A stretch of 64,000 nucleotides of DNA from Flavobacterium tibetense (GCF_003293845.1 NZ_QLST01000004.1:62001-126000), one strand, 5' to 3'; numbered from the stretch's first letter, positions 41,232-49,916 are shown. Notes: generated from the letters alone by a model not told the origin. A program made the numbers and translations.

Positions 41232-41966
41232 TTATTTAAAAGTGTCGTACAACTCTTTTTTGATTATTGATTTAAAAGTGTCACTGCTCAAATCGTGAGA
41301 TTCATTTAACCATTTTTTTAAATCTGAAATATTTAAATTTGAAACTAAACTATTTACTTTTGTTTGCAAAATCAATCCTTGGTTGTCGTCATTTAATTTA
41401 CCATTTGCAATATTTAAAGATAATGAATTATTTTCAATTTTATAATTAAATGTGTAGTTTACTTCGTCAAGTTTCTTTTCAACGTAATTAGGTAAAATAT
41501 TAGAAGAAATATTAATATTAAAATTATTATTTATAAAATCAATAGAATTATTAATTGAGTTGTCTAACTTTATAAAATCAACATAAATCAAACTGGTTTT
41601 TTTTGATAAGTTTTCAAACTTTGGATATATTTTGTTTATATTATCAATTAATGAATTTACCTCATCTCTAAAGTTTTCCCATATGTAAAATTCATCAATA
41701 GTGTTAAATGAAATAACACCTGGTCCAATTTGAATTAAAGGATAAGAATTATGATTTTTCCTAAACCTAAAAACGGGGATGGATCTTAATGCCTCGAACG
41801 GTATATCAGGTGGTATTAAATTTTCTCTTATAGGAAATGATTCTTTAATCATAGAGTATAAATCACCATGAAGATATTGGAAGTCAATCAAATCATTTTT
41901 TGAATTTATATCCCATCTTAATTCAAATACTACTTCAACAAGTGGAGCGTTTGGTAATTTACTCAT
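41232..41966 (-). CDS. TIGR04255-family protein
   Basis: A 244-residue protein beginning MSKLPNAPLVEVVFELRW and continuing YPLIQIGPGVISFNT then YIWENF. This N-terminal pattern (PLxEVxFxxxW, then QxGPGxxxxN, then YxWxxF) is that of the sporadically distributed TIGR04255 family, whose function I do not know. The rest is rich in Asn, Ile, Leu and Ser with low-complexity runs (NNSINNSIDFINNNF). It leads a three-gene operon with its own promoter box and lies between two housekeeping genes, as expected of an accessory insertion. Confidence 0.82.
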   Translation of the reverse strand: MSKLPNAPLVEVVFELRWDINSKNDLIDFQYLHGDLYSMIKESFPIRENLIPPDIPFEALRSIPVFRFRKNHNSYPLIQIGPGVISFNTIDEFYIWENFRDEVNSLIDNINKIYPKFENLSKKTSLIYVDFIKLDNSINNSIDFINNNFNINISSNILPNYVEKKLDEVNYTFNYKIENNSLSLNIANGKLNDDNQGLILQTKVNSLVSNLNISDLKKWLNESHDLSSDTFKSIIKKELYDTFK

Positions 41967-41991
41967 TTTGATTCCAATTTGAAAGATTATG

Positions 41992-41999
41992 CAAATATA
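41992..41999 (-). promoter_or_regulatory. -7 promoter element (TATATTTG) of the TIGR04255 cassette
   Basis: An exact TAnnTTTG on the minus strand, 25 nt before the start at 41966. Confidence 0.5.
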
Positions 42000-42048
42000 T
42001 TAAAATTAATTTTTTTTAGGTTTAGCTAAGAACAATTATTTAAAAATT

Positions 42049-43479
42049 TCACTCTATTTCAGAAACACGAAGCGTATTTACCATTCCTTTTGCTACAATG
42101 GGCATCGCGGCTAGGTTAATTAGCATATCGCCTTGTTTTACATAGCCTTTTTCTTGGCAAATTTGGTTGATGTCGTCTACAGTATCATCGGTACTTACAA
42201 ACTTGTCATAATAGAAAGCACGAACACCCCAAAGCAAGTTCAATTGCGTTAAAATACGTTTGTTAGAAGTAAATACTAAAATATGTGATTTTGGTCGCCA
42301 TGCCGAAATTTGGAATGCCGTGTAACCAGAATTCGTTAATGTTGTAATAGCTTTGGCATTGATATCATCAGCCATAATTGCTGCGTGATAACAAATGTTT
42401 TTCGTAACAAAACGCTTGGTTCTAATATGTGGCGCACTTTGTGGGACTTTAATTAACGGCGAATCTTCTACGCTTTCGATAATTTTCGTCATGGTTTCAA
42501 TTACTTGCACCGGATAATTTCCTACTGAAGTTTCTCCTGAAAGCATTACCGCATCAGCGCCATCCATTACCGAGTTGGCAACGTCGTTTACTTCGGCTCT
42601 TGTTGGTGTTAAGCTGGTAATCATCGTTTCCATCATTTGCGTCGCCACAATTACTGGAATTCGAGCGGTTTTGGCTCTGTGAATCAATTTTTTCTGAATT
42701 AACGGTACTTGTTCCGCTGGAATTTCTACACCTAAATCGCCACGAGCTACCATTAAACCGTCGCAAAAAGCTACAATTTTATCGATATTTTCTACTGCTT
42801 CTGGTTTTTCAATTTTGGCAATAATTGGAATTTTATGATCCGAATGTTTGTTAATCAAATCTTGTAAATCTTCTAAGTCTTTTGATGTTCTTACGAATGA
42901 TAATGCAATCCAATCCACTTTACTTTCAATAGCAAACAAAGCATCTTTAATGTCTTTTTCTGTTAAAGCAGGAAGTGAAACTTTGGTGTTAGGTAAATTC
43001 ACTCCTTTTTTAGACTTCAATGGACCGCCTTGAATTACTCTTGCTTCTACTTCGGTGTTTTTATCGGTTTTGATTACTTCGAAAATCAATTTCCCGTCGT
43101 CCAATAAGATTCTTTCACCAGCATTTACATCTTTTGGAAATTCTTTATAGTTCATGTATACACGAGAAGCAGTTCCCAAAACGTCTTCGGCGGTAGTAAA
43201 TGTGATGATATCACCTTTGTTTACCATGATATCTTCTTTCATTACCCCAACACGTAATTTTGGTCCTTGTAAATCAGCTAAAATGGAAGTGGTGTAACCA
43301 AATTCTTCATTCAGTTCTCTAATGGTGTCGATGCGTTGTTTAACATCGGTATAATCGGCGTGTGAAAAGTTGATACGGAATACATTTACACCAGCATCAA
43401 TCATGTCTTTGATTACTTCTTTTGTGCTACAAGCTGGTCCTAATGTGGCAACTATTTTCGTTTTTTTATTTGTTGGCAT
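42049..43479 (-). CDS. pyk: Pyruvate kinase
   Basis: A 476-residue enzyme. N-terminal TKIVATLGPACSTKE and VFRINFSHADY start the barrel; the B domain follows; IPIIAKIEKPEAVENID and the active-site region DGLMVARGDLGVEIPAEQVP are intact, as is VIVATQMMETMITSLTPTRAEVNDVANSVMDGADAVMLSGETSVGNYP. It converts PEP and ADP to pyruvate and ATP in glycolysis. The gene lies 5 nt after that for the IPExxxVDY protein and is the last of the acpP-fabF-rnc-IPExxxVDY-pyk series. Confidence 0.96.
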   Translation of the reverse strand: MPTNKKTKIVATLGPACSTKEVIKDMIDAGVNVFRINFSHADYTDVKQRIDTIRELNEEFGYTTSILADLQGPKLRVGVMKEDIMVNKGDIITFTTAEDVLGTASRVYMNYKEFPKDVNAGERILLDDGKLIFEVIKTDKNTEVEARVIQGGPLKSKKGVNLPNTKVSLPALTEKDIKDALFAIESKVDWIALSFVRTSKDLEDLQDLINKHSDHKIPIIAKIEKPEAVENIDKIVAFCDGLMVARGDLGVEIPAEQVPLIQKKLIHRAKTARIPVIVATQMMETMITSLTPTRAEVNDVANSVMDGADAVMLSGETSVGNYPVQVIETMTKIIESVEDSPLIKVPQSAPHIRTKRFVTKNICYHAAIMADDINAKAITTLTNSGYTAFQISAWRPKSHILVFTSNKRILTQLNLLWGVRAFYYDKFVSTDDTVDDINQICQEKGYVKQGDMLINLAAMPIVAKGMVNTLRVSEIE

Positions 43480-43484
43480 TTTAA

Positions 43485-43958
43485 TTAAAAAATTAAATTG
43501 TTTTTAGATTTAAAGTTTTCGATTTCAATTGGATATGCAGTAGTTACAAAGGCTATTTCACTTATTTTTTGAGCCAATTGCACGGCATTGAACTGCGAAT
43601 CGATGTTTTCAATTTTCAAAATAAAATCGGCTTTTTTGACTTCGGGCAATAAAAACGAACGGGTTTCAATAGCATCGAAAATTCCAACAACAGCTTCATT
43701 TTCTTCGCTTACCACGGATTGATTCTCAATTAAACTCCAGCAAACATCTTGCAACTCGTCATCGTATACAAACAATTGGAAGTTACTTTTTCCTTCTTTA
43801 TTCTTCAATTCGATAGGATGGTCGCATTTGCTTAATTGAATACCGAAAGTTTGGTTCAAAAAATAAGCCAATCGATAATCTTCAATGGAAGCATGAATAG
43901 CAACTACTTCATAATTAGCTGAATCAAAATCATCTATTTGAATTTTATGAATTGCCAT
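43485..43958 (-). CDS. IPExxxVDY-family protein
   Basis: Using the ATG at 43958 the protein has 157 residues (MAIHKIQIDDFDSANYEVVAIH). A TTG start at 43979 lies within the promoter box and is not plausible. The family name comes from a motif near residue 120, present here in a diverged form as LPEVKKADFILKIEN. The family is restricted to Bacteroidetes and regularly lies between rnc and pyk. Function unknown. Confidence 0.85.
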   Translation of the reverse strand: MAIHKIQIDDFDSANYEVVAIHASIEDYRLAYFLNQTFGIQLSKCDHPIELKNKEGKSNFQLFVYDDELQDVCWSLIENQSVVSEENEAVVGIFDAIETRSFLLPEVKKADFILKIENIDSQFNAVQLAQKISEIAFVTTAYPIEIENFKSKNNLIF

Positions 43959-43976
43959 TGCAGATTTTATTTGCGA

Positions 43977-43984
43977 CAAAGATA
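43977..43984 (-). promoter_or_regulatory. -7 promoter element (TATCTTTG) of the IPExxxVDY-pyk operon
   Basis: An exact TAnnTTTG on the minus strand, 18 nt before the ATG at 43958. Confidence 0.55.
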
Positions 43985-44057
43985 CTACTTTAAATATGTT
44001 TTAGCATTCCAAAAGTAGAAGTTAACGAATTTTTAGCAGCCGAAACCTTTTAGTAAA

Positions 44058-44804
44058 CTAGGATTTTTTATCCATTTTTTCTTGTAAGGCAAAGTAAGCG
44101 CGTTGGGCTGCTTTTTCTTCGGCTTTTTTCTTGGAAGTGGCACGACCTTTAGCAATTATTTTCCCGTCAATCACTAATTTTACACCAAAATATTTCTGAT
44201 TTTCCATGCCATTGTCTTCGAAAATATCAAACAAAAATGATTTTTTCTCCTTCTGACACCATTCAATAACCAAACTTTTGTAGCTGATTACTTTTCCTTC
44301 CAATTTTGGAATATCAACATAGGGTTCAATTACTTTTTTATGAATGAATTTTTCACAATAGATAAAGCCTTTGTCGAGATAAATAGCACCAATAAAAGCT
44401 TCGAAAATATTCCCGAAGATGTTTTCTCCAAAATGCTGCGGATTCACTTTGCTTTCTAGAAATTGGATGAGGTTTAAATCTCTACCCAATTCGTTCAAAT
44501 GTTCTCTACTTACAATTTTTGAACGCATTTTGGTTAAATAACCTTCATCACCCGTAGGAACTTCATTGTAAATATGTGCTGCAATTACACTTCCTAGCAT
44601 GGCATCACCCAAAAATTCCAAACGTTCATAATTAAAGGGATTGCCTTTTTCGTCTAATTTGTTGGAAGAACGATGCGTGAACGCTTTTTTGTAATATTTT
44701 AATTCGGTAGGTTTAAAACCAAGTATTTTGTAAAGTTTATCAAAAAAAATCCCGTCTTCTTCAGAGCGGGAATTTTTTGTTATTTTTTTAAATAGGCGAC
44801 GCAT
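44058..44804 (-). CDS. rnc: Ribonuclease III
   Basis: A 248-residue double-stranded-RNA endonuclease. The RNase III signature NYERLEFLGDAMLGSVIAAHIY carries the catalytic acidic residues, with FGNIFEAFIGAIYLDKG as the second acidic site. A C-terminal dsRNA-binding domain follows (VISYKSLVIEWCQ, KYFGVKLVIDGKIIAKGRATSKKKAEEKAAQRAYFAL). The gene lies 6 nt after fabF, a usual pairing. Codons 9-20 overlap a terminator-like hairpin, noted separately. Confidence 0.95.
   Translation of the reverse strand: MRRLFKKITKNSRSEEDGIFFDKLYKILGFKPTELKYYKKAFTHRSSNKLDEKGNPFNYERLEFLGDAMLGSVIAAHIYNEVPTGDEGYLTKMRSKIVSREHLNELGRDLNLIQFLESKVNPQHFGENIFGNIFEAFIGAIYLDKGFIYCEKFIHKKVIEPYVDIPKLEGKVISYKSLVIEWCQKEKKSFLFDIFEDNGMENQKYFGVKLVIDGKIIAKGRATSKKKAEEKAAQRAYFALQEKMDKKS
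44743..44778 (-). promoter_or_regulatory. Terminator-like hairpin inside the start of rnc
   Basis: On the minus strand the stem CGGGA/TCCCG is extended by an A6/T6 pairing after one mismatch, and a run of eight T follows, exactly like an intrinsic terminator. It lies within codons 9-20 of rnc. A possible attenuator or RNase III autoregulatory site. Confidence 0.5.
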
Positions 44805-44810
44805 GCAATC

Positions 44811-46064
44811 TTAGTTCTCAAATTTTTTGAATAAAACACAAGCATTATGACCACCAAATCCAAAAGTATTACTCATGGCTACTTTAATTTCACGTTTTTG
44901 CGCATGATTTAAAGTTAAGTTTAATGATGGGTCAATGTTTTCGTCTACCGTAGTATGGTTAATCGTTGGCGGCACTAAACTGTGTTGCATAGCTAAAATA
45001 GAAGCAATTGCCTCAATAGCACCAGCAGCACCTAATAAGTGACCCGTCATCGATTTAGTTGAATTAATGTTGATGTTTTTTGCGTGTGCACCAAAAACAT
45101 GACTAATTGCTTTTAATTCGGCAACATCACCAAGTGGCGTTGATGTTCCGTGTGTATTGATGTGATCTACGTCTTCTGGTTTTAACCCAGCATCACGCAA
45201 ACAGTTTTGCATTACGGCAATAACGCCAATTCCTTCTGGGTGTGGAGCCGTTAAGTGATACGCATCCGAAGATAAACCACCACCACCAACTTCACAGTAA
45301 ATTTTTGCACCACGAGCAATCGCGTGTTCGTATTCTTCTAAAACCAAAGCGCCAGCACCTTCACCTAAAACAAATCCGTCACGTGTAGCGTCGAATGGTC
45401 TTGAAGCGGTTTCCGGTGTTTCATTTCTTGTTGATAAAGCTTGCATGGAGTTGAATCCGCCCATTCCAGCAATAGTAACTGCTGCTTCAGAACCTCCAGA
45501 AACAACAACATCACACATACCTAAACGAATGTAATTGAAAGCATCTACCAATGCATTCGCAGAAGAAGCACATGCAGAAACTGTAGTATAATTTGGTCCC
45601 ATAAAACCATTTCGCATTGAAATGTGTCCTGGAGCAATATCAGCAATCATTTTTGGGATAAAGAATGGATTAAAACGTGGCGTTCCATCACCAGCTGCGT
45701 AATTCATTACTTCATCTTGGAAGGTTTGTAAACCTCCAATACCAGCACCCCAAATTACTCCTACGCGGTGTTTGTCCACATTTTCTAATGAAATTCCAGC
45801 ATCTTTAATTGCTTCATCACTTGCTACAATGGCATATTGAGCAAATTTATCCATTCTACGAACTTCTTTTTTGTCGATGAAATCTTCTACATTGAAGTTT
45901 TTGATTTCGCAAGCAAATTTAGTTTTGTGCTTTTCAGTATCGTAGTAAGTAATAGGGGCAGCACCACTTTTACCGTTTTTTAAACCGTCCCAATATTCTT
46001 GAAGGGTATTTCCAATAGGCGTTAAGGCTCCAAGACCTGTAACTACAACACGTTTTAATTGCAT
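44811..46064 (-). CDS. fabF: Beta-ketoacyl-ACP synthase II
   Basis: A 417-residue condensing enzyme for fatty acid elongation. The nucleophile cysteine sits in TVSACASSANALVDA, the first catalytic histidine in INTHGTSTPLGD, and the second in KSMTGHLLGAAGA; the N-terminus MQLKRVVVTGLGALTPIGN is typical. It follows acpP by 185 nt, a gap that contains a hairpin, and overlaps nothing with rnc (6-nt gap). Confidence 0.97.
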   Translation of the reverse strand: MQLKRVVVTGLGALTPIGNTLQEYWDGLKNGKSGAAPITYYDTEKHKTKFACEIKNFNVEDFIDKKEVRRMDKFAQYAIVASDEAIKDAGISLENVDKHRVGVIWGAGIGGLQTFQDEVMNYAAGDGTPRFNPFFIPKMIADIAPGHISMRNGFMGPNYTTVSACASSANALVDAFNYIRLGMCDVVVSGGSEAAVTIAGMGGFNSMQALSTRNETPETASRPFDATRDGFVLGEGAGALVLEEYEHAIARGAKIYCEVGGGGLSSDAYHLTAPHPEGIGVIAVMQNCLRDAGLKPEDVDHINTHGTSTPLGDVAELKAISHVFGAHAKNININSTKSMTGHLLGAAGAIEAIASILAMQHSLVPPTINHTTVDENIDPSLNLTLNHAQKREIKVAMSNTFGFGGHNACVLFKKFEN

Positions 46065-46214
46065 AGACTAGAATTTTATGTTATATAAAAAAACCCAAAG
46101 TGCTTTTAATGAAAACTAAAAGAAACAATGGGTATTACATATTTTATAAGTGATGATTGTAATACAATCAATGTTTAAATCTTAAAAAGACTTCAGTACA
46201 TTAAAATAATAAAA

Positions 46215-46240
46215 CATCCATGAAGCGAACCTCATGGATG
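46215..46240 (-). terminator. Hairpin between acpP and fabF, probable attenuating terminator
   Basis: CATCCATGA pairs with TCATGGATG over 9 bp with an 8-nt loop. Downstream on the minus strand is a T/A-rich run. It could make acpP transcripts more abundant than those of fabF. Confidence 0.6.
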
Positions 46241-46249
46241 CATTAGATA

Positions 46250-46486
46250 TTATTTCTTAGCCTCTTCGATGTAAGAAATAGCTTGACCTACAGTAGCAAT
46301 GTTTTCCGCTTGATCATCTGGAATTTGAATATCAAATTCTTTTTCGAATTCCATAATTAGCTCAACAGTGTCTAATGAATCAGCTCCTAAATCGTTAGTG
46401 AAGCTAGCCTCTGTTACAACTTCGTTTTCGTCAACACCTAATTTGTCTACGATAATCGCTTTTACTCTTGATGCAATGTCTGACAT
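46250..46486 (-). CDS. acpP: Acyl carrier protein
   Basis: A 78-residue acidic protein with the phosphopantetheine attachment site [16 protein letters not shown] (Ser37). It carries growing acyl chains for fatty acid synthesis. Length and order (acpP then fabF) are standard. A complete -33/-7 promoter lies upstream. Confidence 0.97.
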   Translation of the reverse strand: MSDIASRVKAIIVDKLGVDENEVVTEASFTNDLGADSLDTVELIMEFEKEFDIQIPDDQAENIATVGQAISYIEEAKK

Positions 46487-46515
46487 AATCTTTAATTTTT
46501 AATTTAATTTGTTGG

Positions 46516-46544
46516 CAAAAATAAAAAACTTTATTTTAAAACAA
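46516..46544 (-). promoter_or_regulatory. Promoter of acpP, -33 TTG and -7 TATTTTTG
   Basis: On the minus strand TTG at 46542-46544, an 18-nt spacer and an exact TAnnTTTG at 46516-46523, giving a leader of about 25 nt. Confidence 0.65.
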
Positions 46545-46660
46545 CATTATTGTTACTAAATGTGACTACGAAAATAAAAAAAATAATTCATAAAGACGTC
46601 TTTTTTCTATTTTTTACCAATAATTATTCTTTTTTTTGTACTGTAATTATTCTGATACTA

Positions 46661-47224
46661 ATGAAAAAGATAGCGATTTTTGCTTCTGGTAATGGCTCTA
46701 ATGCCGAAAATATCATACAATATTTTAAAAATTCGAATCAAGGAACGGTAGTCGCGGTTTTTTCAAACAATTCTAATGCCAAAGTAGTTGAAAAGGCAAA
46801 AAACCATCAAATACCAGTGGTGGTTTTTCCTAAATCGGAATTAAACGCAGGATTTGTCTTACATGAATTACATCGGTTTCAACCTGATTTGATTGTTTTA
46901 GCTGGATTTTTACTAAAATTTCCTGAATTCATCTTGAAAGAATATCCAAAAGTGATTAATATTCACCCAGCGTTATTGCCAAAATATGGAGGAAAAGGAA
47001 TGTACGGTAACCATGTGCATCAAGCAGTTTTGGAAAACAAGGAAAAAGAAACTGGAATTACTATTCATTATGTAAACGAACATTACGATGAAGGCGAGTT
47101 CATTTTCCAAAAAGCCGTAAATATTGAAGATTGCAAATCACCAGAAGAAATTGCACAAAAGGTTCATGAATTGGAACAGCGCTATTTTCCAGAAATAATA
47201 GAAAAACTAATCCCTAATATCTAA
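46661..47224 (+). CDS. purN: Phosphoribosylglycinamide formyltransferase
   Basis: The start at 46661 gives 187 residues beginning MKKIAIFASGNGSNAENII, the standard PurN N-terminus; a frame extending to 46550 would add a hydrophobic, biologically unlikely leader. The catalytic region INIHPALLPKYGGKGMYGNHVHQAV and ITIHYVNEHYDEGEFI hold the Asn, His and Asp of the active site. The enzyme adds the formyl group from 10-formyl-THF in purine synthesis. rnhA follows 12 nt later. Confidence 0.94.
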   Translation: MKKIAIFASGNGSNAENIIQYFKNSNQGTVVAVFSNNSNAKVVEKAKNHQIPVVVFPKSELNAGFVLHELHRFQPDLIVLAGFLLKFPEFILKEYPKVINIHPALLPKYGGKGMYGNHVHQAVLENKEKETGITIHYVNEHYDEGEFIFQKAVNIEDCKSPEEIAQKVHELEQRYFPEIIEKLIPNI

Positions 47225-47236
47225 ATCCCTTTTTAC

Positions 47237-47716
47237 TTGTCTCACGAAGTCCACATATATACAGACGGTGCCGCCAAGGGGAATCCTGGTCCGGCTGGCT
47301 ATGGCGTAGTCATGGAAATGGTTGGAACTCCGTATAAAAAAGAATTTTTCGAAGGTTTTAGATTATCAACCAATAACCGAATGGAATTATTAGCGGTGAT
47401 TGTAGGTTTGGAAAAATTAAAAAACCCAAAGACAAAGGTTTTAGTCGTTTCCGATTCCAAATATGTGGTGGATGCAGTAGAAAAACGCTGGGTATTTCAG
47501 TGGGAAAAAATCAACTTCAAAGCCAAGAAAAATCCTGATTTATGGATTCGTTTCCTAAAAATATACCGCCAACACCAAGTCGATTTTCAATGGGTAAAAG
47601 GACACAACAGTCATCCACAAAACGAACGTTGCGATGAGTTAGCGGTTATGGCTTCCCAACAAGAGAAATTATCTATTGACGAGTTTTACGAAAGAGAAGA
47701 AGGTAAGTTGTTGTAG
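47237..47716 (+). CDS. rnhA: Ribonuclease HI, TTG start
   Basis: A 159-residue enzyme that degrades RNA in RNA-DNA hybrids. Catalytic acids are in VHIYTDGAAKGNPGPAGYG (D10), STNNRMELLAVIVGL (E), VSDSKYVVDAV (D) and ERCDELA (D). No ATG precedes the first catalytic motif: the frame can start only at TTG (47237-47239), since the next ATG lies after residue 25. This is 12 nt after purN, so the TTG is translated within a coupled operon. Confidence 0.93.
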   Translation: MSHEVHIYTDGAAKGNPGPAGYGVVMEMVGTPYKKEFFEGFRLSTNNRMELLAVIVGLEKLKNPKTKVLVVSDSKYVVDAVEKRWVFQWEKINFKAKKNPDLWIRFLKIYRQHQVDFQWVKGHNSHPQNERCDELAVMASQQEKLSIDEFYEREEGKLL

Positions 47717-47717
47717 A

Positions 47718-48083
47718 TTATTCTTTTGGTTTATAGATTCCAATAAATAATGATACAAAACAGAAAAAAAGATAAGGTATAGAGCTTTTTAAATACAAAT
47801 TTATATCAATAATTCCTTCATATATAGTCTTCCAATAATACCAAATTAGCATTGGAATTATAATAAATAACAGAGAATATCTTTTTTCGGATTTTAAAAA
47901 CCAAAAGATAAATAACAAATTAACAGCAATGTAGATTAAATATGTATCAAAAAAATAGCCTTCTGATATAAAATTATTTAATCCACTTCCTAATGATTCG
48001 CTTGGTCTTCCGTTGTAAGAAACTTGAATAAAGTAGAAAGAAATAATTAAGCCAATTAAAGTTAGTTTTTTAAAATATTTCAT
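47718..48083 (-). CDS. Small membrane protein, unknown
   Basis: A 121-residue protein with four hydrophobic helices (about residues 6-22, 47-66, 70-88, 100-117). It contains Tyr/Trp-rich loops (MLIWYYWKTIYEG). I recognise no family. It lies convergent with rnhA with only 1 nt between the stops, and upstream of it is a hairpin belonging to the next gene. Confidence 0.65.
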   Translation of the reverse strand: MKYFKKLTLIGLIISFYFIQVSYNGRPSESLGSGLNNFISEGYFFDTYLIYIAVNLLFIFWFLKSEKRYSLLFIIIPMLIWYYWKTIYEGIIDINLYLKSSIPYLFFCFVSLFIGIYKPKE

Positions 48084-48136
48084 TTGTAGTTTTTAACAAG
48101 TCTACAGATTTCTCTCAAAACATATTTTTCAAGGCA

Positions 48137-48162
48137 TAAAAAAAGGAGCTTTTCAGCTCCCT
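48137..48162 (-). terminator. Intrinsic terminator of the DUF6268 gene
   Basis: GGAGCT, loop TTTC, AGCTCC; on the minus strand the stem is followed by a run of eight or more T. Confidence 0.8.
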
Positions 48163-48168
48163 TATTGT

Positions 48169-49083
48169 TTATTCATCTTTTTTAGCTTTCGTCAAATCAA
48201 ATCGGTAAATGGCATCAAAACCTAAATACAAGGCTGAATCAAATTCTGAGTTGAATCGAGTTCTTTTGTCAGTACTTAAAGGGAATGTTAACACTTGAAC
48301 GCCAACTTTTTCGTTACTGTCAAAAACCCCATAATCAGTAGTGTCAAAACCAATCTTTCCTCTCAAAATAATCGAATTTTCCATTAAACCCAATGCTGCA
48401 TAAAAAGCAAAACGAATAGATTCTTCTTGAACATAAGCATTTGAATTAAATTCCGATAAATTATAAGATTTAATTGATGTTAATAAATCAGATCCAACGC
48501 TGAAGTTTTTAGTAAGTGCATAATTAGCATCCATTCGAATTGGTAAAGTAGCATTGATGTAAAACTTACTGTCTTTTGAACGGTGCCATAAACCAACAAT
48601 CGGAGTTAAGGTAGCACCATGGTTTTCTGTAGAGCTATACAAACCAAACTTAATTTTAGACGATTCGTTGTATTGGTAATCAAGAATCGCTAAAGCACCA
48701 ATTTGAAAATCGTTTGAACCAATGTTGTCAAAATCAGAAGCAATTTTTGGAAGTAAAACATATGTTCCAGACCATTTTTCTGAATGTTGGTATTTAAATC
48801 CTAAATTCAATCGCGTCATGGTCAAGCTTGTTCTTTCAGCGTTTTCTGCTAAATTTAATCTTGTGTTTTCGGCAGTTAAACCCATAAGAAGAACAAATTT
48901 TTCAGAAAGTTGTTTCGGATAATACAATTCAAAGTTGGTGTTGTTAACACTAGTTTCGTAATCGTCCTCAATATTACCTAAGGTAGTGTTATTTACAGAA
49001 AGCTTTACAATATCAACGTAGTCCTGAGAATAGATAAAGTTAATACAAAGTAAGAAAGCGAGTAATAATTTTAATTTTTTCAT
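48169..49083 (-). CDS. DUF6268-type outer-membrane beta-barrel protein
   Basis: A 304-residue protein with a signal peptide (MKKLKLLLAFLLCINFIYSQ) and regularly alternating amphipathic strands (FELYYPKQLSEKFVLLMGLTAEN, LTMTRLNLGFKYQHSEKWSGTYVLLPKI, LALDAIYRF-like end), as in small outer-membrane barrels. It resembles the DUF6268 family. Function unknown. It has its own promoter box and a strong terminator. Confidence 0.8.
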   Translation of the reverse strand: MKKLKLLLAFLLCINFIYSQDYVDIVKLSVNNTTLGNIEDDYETSVNNTNFELYYPKQLSEKFVLLMGLTAENTRLNLAENAERTSLTMTRLNLGFKYQHSEKWSGTYVLLPKIASDFDNIGSNDFQIGALAILDYQYNESSKIKFGLYSSTENHGATLTPIVGLWHRSKDSKFYINATLPIRMDANYALTKNFSVGSDLLTSIKSYNLSEFNSNAYVQEESIRFAFYAALGLMENSIILRGKIGFDTTDYGVFDSNEKVGVQVLTFPLSTDKRTRFNSEFDSALYLGFDAIYRFDLTKAKKDE

Positions 49084-49106
49084 AAAAAAATTTTAGGGTT
49101 AGCTTT

Positions 49107-49114
49107 CAAAAATA
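49107..49114 (-). promoter_or_regulatory. -7 promoter element (TATTTTTG) of the DUF6268 gene
   Basis: An exact TAnnTTTG on the minus strand, 23 nt before the start at 49083. Confidence 0.5.
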
Positions 49115-49242
49115 CTATTTATTAAATTTAAATGTTAAAAAAATATTAATTAATTAATTTTATGACTACCATTAAAAATATTTATGAACGGGTTTTCCAT
49201 TTCATTTTTGCAAAAAGAGAAATAAAAAATCAAGATGGTTTT

Positions 49243-49605
49243 CTAATAAGTTCTTCGTTGCCACCAGTAAAACAATAATCCGCCAATTAAATACAACCCA
49301 CCATCAATAGCATCTGCTGTGTAACGTGTGTTGACTTTTGGCAAATAAACCTCAAAAAATACAATGTAAAAAAGCACCATCATTAGGCATTGTAAAAATG
49401 ATAATTGGAATTTCGGGTTGTTGTGAATTTTTCTAATGCTCCATAAACAAATGCTAAGTACAATTGGAAGTGCAACCAAATCGTTAAAGTGATTGTTTAT
49501 CAGTTTTGGTAAGATTATTTTGTTTTTTTGAAGGAAATATACTGTTGCGGCACTCAATACCAAAGTTATAAAAATCAAAAAGGAATAATTCTTTTGTTTT
49601 TTCAT
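49243..49605 (-). CDS. Small membrane protein coupled to a zinc-ribbon gene
   Basis: With the start at 49605 the product has 120 residues (MKKQKNYSFLIFITLVLSAATVYFLQ), with four hydrophobic helices and a basic end. The ATG overlaps the stop of the upstream gene by 1 nt (TAATG), which decides this start against a longer frame to 49707 that lies inside the upstream gene in another frame. No known family. Confidence 0.7.
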   Translation of the reverse strand: MKKQKNYSFLIFITLVLSAATVYFLQKNKIILPKLINNHFNDLVALPIVLSICLWSIRKIHNNPKFQLSFLQCLMMVLFYIVFFEVYLPKVNTRYTADAIDGGLYLIGGLLFYWWQRRTY

Positions 49606-49916
49606 TAGGCTGAAATAGCTGCGGCCAACCAAGCTAAAAAGCTCCCAATAGCCATAATTACAATCCAAACCGAATATAGTGCTGAAGCTAAAATGCGAAC
49701 CAACCAAAAACGGTGATGAAGCAACTTGTAAAAAAAAGTGCTTTTAGTTTCAAGATGTTCTTTTTTTAACTGTTCACTGAACGCTTTCTTTCTTTTTTCA
49801 ACGCTTTTTTTTCGAAGAAGTTCGGGGTTAATCAATGCGCCGCAATTGGAACAGTAATCCAAATTTCGATTAAATGTTCCGCAGGAACTGCATTTTATTA
49901 ATGATGTAGTACTCAA
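49605..49916 (-). CDS. Zinc-ribbon membrane protein
   Basis: A 103-residue protein whose first 30 residues hold a four-cysteine zinc ribbon (KCSSCGTFNRNLDYCSNCG), followed by a Lys-rich linker and two C-terminal hydrophobic stretches (FWLVRILASALYSVWIVIMAIGSFLAWLAAAIS). It resembles the DUF3667-like class of ribbon-plus-helix proteins but I do not assign one. Translationally coupled to the downstream membrane gene. Confidence 0.8.
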   Translation of the reverse strand: MSTTSLIKCSSCGTFNRNLDYCSNCGALINPELLRKKSVEKRKKAFSEQLKKEHLETKSTFFYKLLHHRFWLVRILASALYSVWIVIMAIGSFLAWLAAAISA

